NCBI RefSeq assembly: GCF_004364935.1
Contig: NZ_SOBT01000013.1
Span: forward strand, 124,001-188,000
DNA length: 64,000 nt
Direction of reading: 5' to 3'
Source: Panacagrimonas perspica
Lineage (GTDB): Bacteria > Pseudomonadota > Gammaproteobacteria > Nevskiales > Nevskiaceae
Made by a program: the position numbers and the translations under genes. Shown here piece after piece: positions 18,150 to 24,699 of the stretch. Below the pieces are notes generated by a model. The model was not told where the DNA came from and ran no database searches. It saw only the letters and a list, made by a program, of their open reading frames with translations. The stretch's first letter is position 1. Each line of letters begins with the position of its first letter.

Positions 18150-18899
18150 GGTCGGAGCGGCGCCCAGGACACTTTGGTCAAAGAGGGCATCGGATCCCTC
18201 ACCGAACATTTGGCCCGCCAAGTCGGACCTCGGGTCCGCACCGGCCATCGCGTGACGGAGATCATCCACGACGATTCTGGTGTCACCCTTCGGACTACGG
18301 AAGGCGAGGTGCGAGCGTCAAAAGTGATCCTCACCGTGCCGCCGCCCATGGCCAAGCGCATCCGGTTCGATCCGCCACTTCCGGCCGAGACCGCCGAATT
18401 GCAGAACACCACCCACATGGGCTCGGTCTTCAAGGCGATTGCCGTCTACGAAACACCGTTCTGGCGAGATCAAGCTGGCGGGGAATTCATCGTCCTCGAC
18501 GACCCGGGCCGCGCTGTCTTCGACAGCGGCTCACCGGACGGGCCTGGGCACTTGGTCATCCTTGTCGGCGGTCCAACCGCACGGGCACTCGACTCTCTTG
18601 AGCCTGCGGCGCGCCGGAAAATTCTTCTAAACGACCTCGTTCCGCACCTCGGCCGGGAGGTCCTCGAGCCGGCGAGCTGGCATGAGAAGTCATGGCACCT
18701 CGACGAGAATGCCGGCGGTGGTTACCTGGCCCTGACCCGCCCCGGTTCGCCTGCCGAATTGCCGTTCCCTCACGCGCCCATCGGCAATATCCACTGGGCC
18801 GGCACCGAGACGGCTCATGACCACCCCGGTTATCTGGACGGAGCCATCGAAGCGGGGCTGCGGGCGGCAGTGGAAATCAACACCTCGCGCGGGTGTTAG
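18150..18899 (+). pseudogene. C-terminal fragment of a flavin monoamine oxidase
   Basis: The frame is open from about 18102, but recognisable homology starts near 18155 (VKEGIGSLTEHLARQVGPRV). TVPPPMAKRIRFDPPLP, GSVFKAIAVYETPFWRDQA and the C-terminal FAD-contact block IHWAGTETAHDHPGYLDGAI are typical of amine oxidases of the MAO family. The N-terminal Rossmann domain (GxGxxG, about 200 residues) is missing, so the product cannot bind FAD normally. It is followed directly by an attC, so it was a cassette that lost its 5' end at the inversion junction near 18150. A short functional protein is unlikely. Confidence 0.75.
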
Positions 18900-18904
18900 C
18901 CGTG

Positions 18905-18972
18905 GCCAAACCAGCCGACCGCTTTGCCTTCGCTTCGCTGCGGCAAACGGCGGCTGAGCTTAGGCGTTGGGC
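18905..18972 (+). repeat. attC: attC site after the oxidase fragment (68 bp)
   Basis: It runs from a degenerate GCCAAAC (18905-18911) to GTTGGGC (18966-18972). The interior palindrome around TTCGCTTCGCTGCGGCAAA belongs to the short attC family seen at 15162 and 19954. Confidence 0.75.
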
Positions 18973-18980
18973 CTAAACGA

Positions 18981-19454
18981 ATGCCTTTGCTCGACCACAC
19001 TGCTATCTCCCTCCGGGTGTTCGGTGATGACCTCATTCCTGACGAGGTAACCGCGTTGCTGCGTTGCGAACCGACCGAGTCGTGGCGCAAGGGAGACGTT
19101 CAAAGCATCCGGGCGGGGCACACCCGAGCGCGCACCTGCGGTGCTTGGTTCCTGAAGGTCCCGGCAACAGAGCCAGAAGATTTCAATGGCCAGGTTGCGC
19201 GTCTCTTTTCTCTCGCCACCGATGATCTCTATGCGTGGGAAAGCTTGTGCGCTCGGTATGAGGTTGACCTCTTCTGCGGGTGGTTCATGGGCACAAGCAA
19301 TGACGGGGTCTCTGTTTCCGTACCAACATTGCGGACGCTCGCCGAGCGAGGAGTTGAACTTTCATTGGATATATACGACGCCATAAAGGAAGGGTCCCCG
19401 GCCCAACAAGCTGTTCAAGCCGACGGCCCCGCCTTCGGCGGGTCTACCCCTTAA
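18981..19454 (+). CDS. DUF4279-like cassette protein
   Basis: A 157-residue soluble protein from ATG 18981. SLRVFGDDLIPDEVTALLRC, PTESWRKGD, a WFLKVPATEP strand and a C-terminal VELSLDIYD match the DUF4279 pattern (FGD...L...P...W.KGD...L..DIY). Function is unknown; related genes occur in toxin-immunity and cassette contexts, which is no proof here. The last 17 or so residues (AQQAVQADGPAFGGSTP) are encoded by attC. Confidence 0.68.
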   Translation: MPLLDHTAISLRVFGDDLIPDEVTALLRCEPTESWRKGDVQSIRAGHTRARTCGAWFLKVPATEPEDFNGQVARLFSLATDDLYAWESLCARYEVDLFCGWFMGTSNDGVSVSVPTLRTLAERGVELSLDIYDAIKEGSPAQQAVQADGPAFGGSTP

Positions 19455-19468
19455 CGCTGGCGTTGGGT
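19401..19468 (+). repeat. attC: attC site of the DUF4279 cassette (68 bp)
   Basis: Bounded by GCCCAAC (19401-19407) and GTTGGGT (19462-19468), with a short palindrome GCCCCGCCTTCGGCGGG. The upstream GGCCCAA pairs with TTGGGCC at the cassette start. Confidence 0.85.
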
Positions 19469-19471
19469 GTC

Positions 19472-19939
19472 ATGAAGAAAAGTCCCGCAGGTGTCGAGAA
19501 CCGCGAGCTGATGATCCGAGTCGTGGTGAGGAACGCTCCCCCCGGAGTGAAATTCGCGATGCAGCGAGGAAAGTCGGACCTGCTCGAGCCTAGTAGCTGC
19601 ATGGACACAGAGTTGGTGTTTGATGTGCCGGTCCGAGTCGCTTCGAGGGCCGGGAGTAAGGTGCCGAGCATCCTGGGTCCCTATGCGCAAGGTCCGGCGT
19701 CGGATCGTTTTCTCTACCTGAATTCGGGAACGATGGCGGGGCAAGCGGAGACCGGCTGGACTCGGCGGGCAAAGATCAAGACGGCCGCCATCTCCTGGGC
19801 ATTGGTCGACGAGGCCCTGGCGCAAGACAATGCGGCTCTTCTCGTGGAAATCCACGGCTGTGCTAGAGACGGCGGCCCTTGCTGTGGAACGATCCCACCC
19901 CTAGATGGGGGCTGGAAAGTCCTGGTCATGGCCCGGTAA
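19472..19939 (+). CDS. DUF5990-like cassette protein
   Basis: A 155-residue soluble protein. MIRVVVRNAPPGVKFAMQRG at the start, ILGPYAQGPASDRFLYLNSG in the middle and TRRAKIKTAAISW fit the DUF5990 family pattern (GP.VqG..g.RFlYl..G...RRaK). Function is unknown. ATG 19472 lies eight bases after the core site; TTG 19463 at the boundary is an alternative. The stop lies before attC. Confidence 0.65.
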   Translation: MKKSPAGVENRELMIRVVVRNAPPGVKFAMQRGKSDLLEPSSCMDTELVFDVPVRVASRAGSKVPSILGPYAQGPASDRFLYLNSGTMAGQAETGWTRRAKIKTAAISWALVDEALAQDNAALLVEIHGCARDGGPCCGTIPPLDGGWKVLVMAR

Positions 19940-19953
19940 TCGCCGCACATGCC

Positions 19954-20031
19954 GCCCAACCAGCTGTTCCGGCCGACGTCCATGCCTCCGCTTTGCTGCG
20001 GCATGGCCGCGGCTGAACGCGGGCGGTAGGG
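19954..20031 (+). repeat. attC: attC site of the DUF5990 cassette, altered right core
   Basis: It starts GCCCAAC (19954-19960) and has the short-family palindrome GCCTCCGCTTTGCTGCGGC. The right core reads GGTAGGGC where GTTAGGGC is expected: the next cassette's own attC starts GCCCTAAC, the complement of GTTAGGGC. The T-to-G change hits the recombination point. Confidence 0.75.
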
Positions 20032-20050
20032 CTCAAAAGAGCGTGCATGC

Positions 20051-20380
20051 ATGCGAACCCTTTTAGCTCTGCTCGTGATTGCCATAGCAGGCGAGGCTTT
20101 TTCGCACGGCGGCGGTTTAGATAAGAACGGCTGCCACACGAATCGTAAGACGGGCGACTATCACTGCCACCGCGGCGGACCGGCAGCTGCACTTATCCAG
20201 TCCGAGCCGTCTGAGAGAGCTTCATCTTCTAGGCCCCAGCCGGCCGGCGCCTTCAGGAACTGTGACGCGGCTCGCGCGGCAGGAGCTGCACCCATCAGTC
20301 GCGGCGAACCTGGCTATGGCTCGCATCTCGACCGCGACAATGACGGCATTGCCTGTGAGCCGTACCGAGGGCGCAGGTAG
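20051..20380 (+). CDS. Secreted YHYH/Excalibur calcium-binding-domain protein
   Basis: A 109-residue exported protein. MRTLLALLVIAIAGEAFS is a signal peptide. GGGLDKNGCHTNRKTGDYHC is the GCHxxRxTGxYHCH element often seen in DNA- or cell-wall-related secreted proteins. After a Ser/Pro linker comes an Excalibur domain: FRNCDAARAAG, then HLDRDNDGIACEP with the DxDxDG calcium loop. It acts outside the cytoplasm; substrate unknown. ATG 20051 is preferred; ATG 20047 is out of frame. Confidence 0.85.
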   Translation: MRTLLALLVIAIAGEAFSHGGGLDKNGCHTNRKTGDYHCHRGGPAAALIQSEPSERASSSRPQPAGAFRNCDAARAAGAAPISRGEPGYGSHLDRDNDGIACEPYRGRR

Positions 20381-20483
20381 CCATGGCTGTGGCCCAACTG
20401 GGTCCCGGCACATCAGTAGTCAGTTCAGTGGCAAGCTCATGGCCACGTGCAAAGTTATCCGAGGTCACCTTGACTGACGCAAG

Positions 20484-20580
20484 CCCTAACCAGCGGTTCA
20501 AGTCGACCACCACGCCCCAGGCGTTGTGCCCGCTTAGAGCGCATGCCGTGCACGGCTGCGGCTTAACCTAGGCGTTGAGC
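20484..20580 (+). repeat. attC: attC site of the Excalibur cassette (97 bp)
   Basis: Bounded by CCCTAAC (20484-20490) and GTTGAGC (20574-20580), with arms GGTTCAAGTCGACC and CGGCTTAACC. Confidence 0.86.
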
Positions 20581-20585
20581 AACAA

Positions 20586-21092
20586 ATGGCTAGAGCACTT
20601 CGCATCGCCTTTGTTCTTCTTCTCGTAGTGGCCTGTTCATCTCAGACCGAGCAACAGCGAATTGAAGATTACGTTGCCTTGATAGAAGCATCTGAGAGCG
20701 GCCAACCAGCTATGGTCGAAGCGCTCCTCACCCGTGGTACGCCCGTAGACGCCGTAGAACCAGGTGGTCCTGAGCTGGTCGGGTCCGCATGGGCGCCGTA
20801 CGCCGAGCGACCGTCACCGCTGTTTGTCGCCGCAGCTAACGGGCATCTGCAAATCGTGAAGTCCTTGCTCAGGCACGGCCCCTGGCTTGATTGGCGCTGC
20901 TGCGATAGCTTCACGCCGCTGGGTACGGCTGCAGCGAACGGGCATCGAGAAATTGTCGAGGCATTGCTCGCAGCGGGAGCCGACCCCTCTCTTGCAACCG
21001 CGGGCGGAAAGACACCGCTAGAGGCCGCACGTGCGAATGGGCACGAGGAGATCGCACTCGTGCTTGAGAGAGCCATGGGCCAGAGGAAGTGA
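20586..21092 (+). CDS. Ankyrin-repeat lipoprotein (cassette)
   Basis: A 168-residue lipoprotein. MARALRIAFVLLLVVACSS ends in the lipobox VVAC. Three ankyrin repeats follow: around residue 40 (AMVEALLTRGTPVD), 80 (PLFVAAANGHLQIVKSLLRH) and 115 (PLGTAAANGHREIVEALLAA), with a fourth short one (TPLEAARANGHEEIALVLE). Ankyrin repeats bind proteins; the partner is unknown. It fills its cassette. Confidence 0.87.
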   Translation: MARALRIAFVLLLVVACSSQTEQQRIEDYVALIEASESGQPAMVEALLTRGTPVDAVEPGGPELVGSAWAPYAERPSPLFVAAANGHLQIVKSLLRHGPWLDWRCCDSFTPLGTAAANGHREIVEALLAAGADPSLATAGGKTPLEAARANGHEEIALVLERAMGQRK

Positions 21093-21099
21093 CCTTGTC

Positions 21100-21204
21100 G
21101 CCCAACCCGCTTATGCAGCCGAGGTCTCTGCCGCCGGGAAGTACCAGCCCAATCTGCAAGAGCAGTCGTGGCGGCAGAGTTCCGGCTGATCGCGGGCGTC
21201 AGGC
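21100..21204 (+). repeat. attC: attC site of the ankyrin cassette (105 bp)
   Basis: It runs from GCCCAAC (21100-21106) to a degenerate GTCAGGC (21198-21204). The interior GCAGCCGAGGTCTCTGCCGCC is shared with the site at 16593. Confidence 0.8.
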
Positions 21205-21244
21205 GACAACCTCGGCAGAAATTCTTCTCACGGAGGCAGCCCTC

Positions 21245-21631
21245 ATGAGCACAAAACCGTTCGTTGTCGGACCGGACCAACGGCCATCTGCGCTCAGTGT
21301 CATGGGGGCGAAGATAACGCCCCTCGCACCCGAGGCGGCAATGAGCGACCTGCAGGTCACCTATCAGACTGGCGAAGAGGGAGTCGGCCCGCCGCCGCAT
21401 AGCCACAACTGGGATGAATCATTTTTCATCACGAAGGGCGAGGTCTTGTTCACCTGTGATGGCAGTACGTCGAAGTGCAATGCAGGCACGTTCGTTCACG
21501 TGCTCGGAGGAACGGTTCACGCGTTCAGCTTTGGCCCCGGTGGAGGCGAAATTCTCGAGATCACGGGCAAGGGCAGCAACGCGATTCGGATGTTCACCGA
21601 CATTAGTCAGGAATCCGCTCGCGTCCGCTGA
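21245..21631 (+). CDS. Cupin-domain cassette protein
   Basis: A 128-residue single-domain cupin. GVGPPPHSHNWDESFFITKG holds the first cupin motif with HxH and Glu metal ligands, and GTFVHVLGGTVHAFS holds the second with its His. The metal site is complete, so it may be an enzyme or a small-molecule sensor; substrate unknown. ACGGAGG precedes the ATG at 21245, so this cassette carries its own ribosome site. It is the last cassette. Confidence 0.85.
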   Translation: MSTKPFVVGPDQRPSALSVMGAKITPLAPEAAMSDLQVTYQTGEEGVGPPPHSHNWDESFFITKGEVLFTCDGSTSKCNAGTFVHVLGGTVHAFSFGPGGGEILEITGKGSNAIRMFTDISQESARVR

Positions 21632-21656
21632 GTATCAAGGCCCGGGCCACGTCGTC

Positions 21657-21700
21657 GCCCAACAACGCGCCCCGGCAGCCGTTGTCCCGGAGAATCAAGG
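21657..21700 (+). repeat. attC: Decayed terminal attC half-site
   Basis: GTCGCCCAAC at 21654-21663 pairs with the start of the cupin cassette (GCGAC), so an attC begins here. The right half and the GTTRRRY core are not found; the sequence runs into the neighbouring gene. This marks the eroded distal end of the array. Confidence 0.6.
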
Positions 21701-21726
21701 ACGCGAAATCTCGCATTCAGCCCCGG

Positions 21727-23034
21727 CTACTGGGCCTGGATCGGAATCGACCACAGGAAATTGGTCCGGACCTGTCCGGCTCCCATCGCGGGGTCGCTCG
21801 ACGCCAGTGGCGTTCCACGTAGCACCGACGCGAAATCGACCGGCGGATAACTTGCGCGGACGTGACAGGCCATGCAGTTGCTCACCACGCCGGAACCCAT
21901 GCCGGCATCGGGGAAGCGGGCCTCGAGCCATGGATTGAATGCGATGGCCGGTGTTCCGTCGCGCTCCGTGGGCTGATTGAAATCCAGGGTCTCGCTCATC
22001 AGGTACTGATTCCAGGGCGCAGGAAGCGCCTTGGGACGGCCGCTGGAAAAGGGCCCGGTGTCCGGACGATCGTGCCACCAGAACGTGGCCCAGACCCAGT
22101 CGTCGATCTCGCGTGTCGCCAGATGCAGCGCGACCAGAAGCAGGTAGTCGCCTGCCTGCAGCGGTCTGCCGAGGGCGAGTTGTGCCGCACGCAAGGCCGC
22201 AGGATCCTGCATGACGCGCCGCGCGGTGTCGTCGTCGAGCTCGACGCGAACGAAGGCATCCAGTCCGACCACTTCGTTCGTGGTGATCCGGCGCCCCATG
22301 AATTCCAGGTCCGCCGATGTGGCGGTCGTGCGTCGGCGTTCGGGGGCCACGCCGATCACGCGCGACCACGTCGAATAGTCGTTGCCTTCCACGCGGGGAT
22401 CGTTGGCGTCCGCATCCCAGACGGGCAGTGCGGTCACACCGTGCGCGGCCACCGGCCACCAGCCCGTCTTCAGCGCGATCGCGGAAGCGGGAAGTGCAGG
22501 GATGGTGCGCGCCTGTCGAAACTCCGGATCGCTTGCGCCGGACTCTGCGAGTCCGCGCAGCGCATCAGCATCGAACAGTCGATGTTCCCGGATGTGCTGA
22601 TATGCCGATGCGTTGAAGTGCACGTAGGTGATCAGCGGTGCGCCGGGAACGCCTTGGTGACCGGGAGCAGCAGGCGAGCGGAACTTGGCGGGGTGGGTGA
22701 AGGGCGGCATCACGCCTGCGGATGCTTCCGGCTCGAAGGTTTCCGCTTCCGAAAACCATCCCTCGAAGAACGGCCAGGTCCTGCCCGCCGTGTCGGACGC
22801 CAGCGTATCGAACAGGGTCCATGCATGGTGTCGCGCGGCCTGCCGGTCGCCCGAGGCGCGGATGGATTCCAGGCGCGCGCGCTGTTCGGCGACGACTGCG
22901 TGCTCCTGTGGCTTCAGCGTTGTCTGGCCCGCTGCGGTCGCGATGGACGATGTCCCCATCATGATCAGCAACAACGGCGCCGCCCTTAGGGCCAGGCCCG
23001 CGGATCCGTTGCGATAGACCTCATCAGGCGGCAC
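21727..23034 (-). CDS. Exported mono-heme cytochrome-like protein
   Basis: A 435-residue exported protein with one heme-attachment motif, CMACH, near residue 395. The GTG at 23034 gives a signal peptide (LALRAAPLLLIMMGTSSIATAA). The mature part is Trp-rich (WPFFEGWFSEAETFEP, DDWVWATFWWHDRPDTG) and has a long N-terminal region with no family I know; only the C-terminal 60 residues resemble a c-type cytochrome. A heme-dependent oxidoreductase in the periplasm is an inference. Its start overlaps the upstream gene by 11 bases, so it is the last gene of a coupled four-gene unit. The integron array ends about 30 bases beyond its stop. Confidence 0.7.
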   Translation of the reverse strand: MPPDEVYRNGSAGLALRAAPLLLIMMGTSSIATAAGQTTLKPQEHAVVAEQRARLESIRASGDRQAARHHAWTLFDTLASDTAGRTWPFFEGWFSEAETFEPEASAGVMPPFTHPAKFRSPAAPGHQGVPGAPLITYVHFNASAYQHIREHRLFDADALRGLAESGASDPEFRQARTIPALPASAIALKTGWWPVAAHGVTALPVWDADANDPRVEGNDYSTWSRVIGVAPERRRTTATSADLEFMGRRITTNEVVGLDAFVRVELDDDTARRVMQDPAALRAAQLALGRPLQAGDYLLLVALHLATREIDDWVWATFWWHDRPDTGPFSSGRPKALPAPWNQYLMSETLDFNQPTERDGTPAIAFNPWLEARFPDAGMGSGVVSNCMACHVRASYPPVDFASVLRGTPLASSDPAMGAGQVRTNFLWSIPIQAQ

Positions 23035-23455
23035 GGCGCAGGACGCAATCGGCCTGGATGGGGCTGATCGTCGTCGACAGCGGCGGGCGCTTGATCAGTT
23101 GAACCTGGACGTAGTCGATCTTGGTGCACTGAAGCTGGATCTGCTTCGGATCGATCTCCATCGGGATGTAGCGGATCCGGTAGCGGCCCATGAAATTCGT
23201 CACGGCCACGAAACTGGTGTTTCCCGCGTCCAGCGTGACCGTCACGCCCGCGACGTACTGGCCATTCTCGTCGCGCACCGAGCCGAAATACATGACGCCC
23301 GAGCGCACCGGATCCCTCAGGGTTTCGGCATCCGGTGGCACGAACTCGTAGCCGCCCGCACCCAGTGTCGCGCTCCACGCCAGCGTGAGCGCTGCGAGCA
23401 GCCGGCCCCGCTCACGACGATGCGAAGCCCCGGTCGGGCGAGCGGCGAATCTCAC
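23024..23455 (-). CDS. Exported carboxypeptidase-regulatory-like domain protein
   Basis: A 143-residue protein whose GTG start (23455) overlaps the previous stop as GTGA. After a signal-like segment (RLLAALTLAWSATLGAGGYE) comes a beta-sandwich of the CarboxypepD_reg type: VMYFGSVRDENGQYVAGVTV, then NTSFVAVTNFMGRYRIRY. Such domains bind proteins or carbohydrates in the periplasm. Three cysteines lie near the C-terminus or before it. It sits between the membrane proteins and the heme protein, which suggests a shared complex. Confidence 0.65.
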   Translation of the reverse strand: MRFAARPTGASHRRERGRLLAALTLAWSATLGAGGYEFVPPDAETLRDPVRSGVMYFGSVRDENGQYVAGVTVTLDAGNTSFVAVTNFMGRYRIRYIPMEIDPKQIQLQCTKIDYVQVQLIKRPPLSTTISPIQADCVLRRAA

Positions 23456-23766
23456 AGGAAGAAACTCCGCATGAAGAAGACGTAGGCCGCTGCGCAACCG
23501 ATGGGAAAGACCCACAGCCAGGACGCGAGTGGTCGGTCCAGCCAGCGGTGCGGGATCAGCACCGCGCAGATGCAGGCGGCGAGCGTGGCGGTGGCAAGAA
23601 TTCCGTACCACATCATCCCCGGTCCGCTGGTGGCGGGTTGCTGCGCGATATGGAATTCCTTGACCAGGGGGTAGTACGCGAACAGGTGGAGATCGAATTG
23701 GAATGCCAGCGCATAGGTCACGCAGAACGCGGCCGAGAACACCACCGGCGAAAAGCGGATCTTCAT
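23452..23766 (-). CDS. Small membrane protein
   Basis: A 104-residue protein with about three membrane segments: FSPVVFSAAFCVTYALAF, MMWYGILATATLAACICAVL and WLWVFPIGCAAAYVFFM. ATG 23766 overlaps the upstream stop as ATGA. Histidines at LHLF, EFHIAQ and PHRWL could be heme or metal ligands, but that is speculation. Family not recognised. Confidence 0.65.
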   Translation of the reverse strand: MKIRFSPVVFSAAFCVTYALAFQFDLHLFAYYPLVKEFHIAQQPATSGPGMMWYGILATATLAACICAVLIPHRWLDRPLASWLWVFPIGCAAAYVFFMRSFFL

Positions 23767-24227
23767 GCCAGGCCCCGGAGGTTGTTGAGCACGTGGCCGA
23801 CGAGGAAGTCCCACCAGACCGTGAACGCCAGGAAGATCGTGACGACGATGCAGGAACGCCGATGGCCGGGGGTGGTGGCTTCGGACGACCACAGGTACCA
23901 GTACAGCGGCAGCGTTCCAAGCCCGATGCCGCCGAAATGCTCCTTGAGTTCGAACAGCCCGACCATCGCGCGCAGATTGAGTTCTTCGAGAGGGATGCGT
24001 ACGTCGAGCCGATAATCCGGATAGATCAGGCCGCCGCTGAGCACCACGACGGCGTACAACAGCGGCACGGCATTGGCGAACGTCAGCGCGCGGACGCGAC
24101 GATAGCGATGCAGGAACCGGTTGGGATCGGCCGGTGCCCAGGTGCGGAGCGCTACCGCCTGGTGCGTGACCGCACCGAGCAGCGCGACCGCGAGAAGTCC
24201 GTGACCGATCAGCAACAGAAGGGTCAT
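23763..24227 (-). CDS. Four-helix membrane protein, first gene of heme-protein unit
   Basis: A 154-residue protein with about four membrane segments: LLLLIGHGLLAVALLGAVTHQ, ALTFANAVPLLYAVVVLSGGL (shortened here), LGTLPLYWYLW and IVVTIFLAFTVWWDFLVGHV. Conserved-looking His residues sit inside or at the ends of the segments (GHG, THQ, KEHFGG, GHVL), a layout seen in b-type cytochromes. ATG 24227 is chosen because the upstream extension is not hydrophobic. It starts the coupled unit 24227-21727. Confidence 0.62.
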   Translation of the reverse strand: MTLLLLIGHGLLAVALLGAVTHQAVALRTWAPADPNRFLHRYRRVRALTFANAVPLLYAVVVLSGGLIYPDYRLDVRIPLEELNLRAMVGLFELKEHFGGIGLGTLPLYWYLWSSEATTPGHRRSCIVVTIFLAFTVWWDFLVGHVLNNLRGLA

Positions 24228-24699
24228 GGCTGACTCCCGATGCGAGTCGTGATCACGAACCTGCGTGGCCGATGCACGGGCCGATGGAGCGACCGGATGG
24301 GTCACCTCCCGAATCCGCATCGGGCGGATTCCGCCTCCCTGCAGTGAAAACGCCTGGTCCTTCCACGTCGATCCGGTCCCATGTCCAACGGTTCACATGC
24401 GCGTGATCCTAGGTCGCGGTACCGTCACAGGCCATCCCTCGATCAGGAGCCGCCGGGTATCCGGGTGAGTGGTCGCTTTTCGCGGCACGTTCCCCCTGGA
24501 AGCTTGAACGGCGGCCGTGTGCGAGGGCCGGGAATGCCGATCCTCGAGAACAATCTGCGCAGGTCTTGTTGGCTCGTCGACCGAATCCGGGCGGGATCGG
24601 CCGCCACGTCCCGACCTCCTCCTTTGCATTTCGCACGTGCGGCCGTAGCACTTCTTTACACACCGCCCCGGATATTTTGCCCGGACCGGCCCGTACCAT
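24228..24699. other. Divergent promoter region
   Basis: About 470 bases separate the leftward heme-protein unit from the rightward efflux operon. No gene is supported. Both promoters should lie here. No regulator gene lies next to it and no convincing operator was seen. Confidence 0.4.

Larger units (their letters stand above)
13805..21700. mobile_element. Chromosomal integron: intI, attI and cassette array
   Basis: The unit consists of an integron integrase on the minus strand, an attI-like site and a tail of small cassettes separated by attC sites, mostly in plus orientation. Eleven complete attC sites (nine plus, two inverted) and one decayed site at the right end were located by their RYYYAAC and GTTRRRY core boxes and imperfect palindromic interior. 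In several cassettes the bases after the left core site are complementary to the start of the cassette's own attC, as expected from circular intermediates. At least three attC sequence families are mixed. The array is flanked by ordinary chromosomal genes, with no transposon ends seen. Confidence 0.92.

Noticed and set aside
15162..21204. attC palindromes as terminators or MITEs
   Set aside because: They have RYYYAAC/GTTRRRY boundary boxes, no T-tracts and no target-site duplications, and each ends a small cassette.
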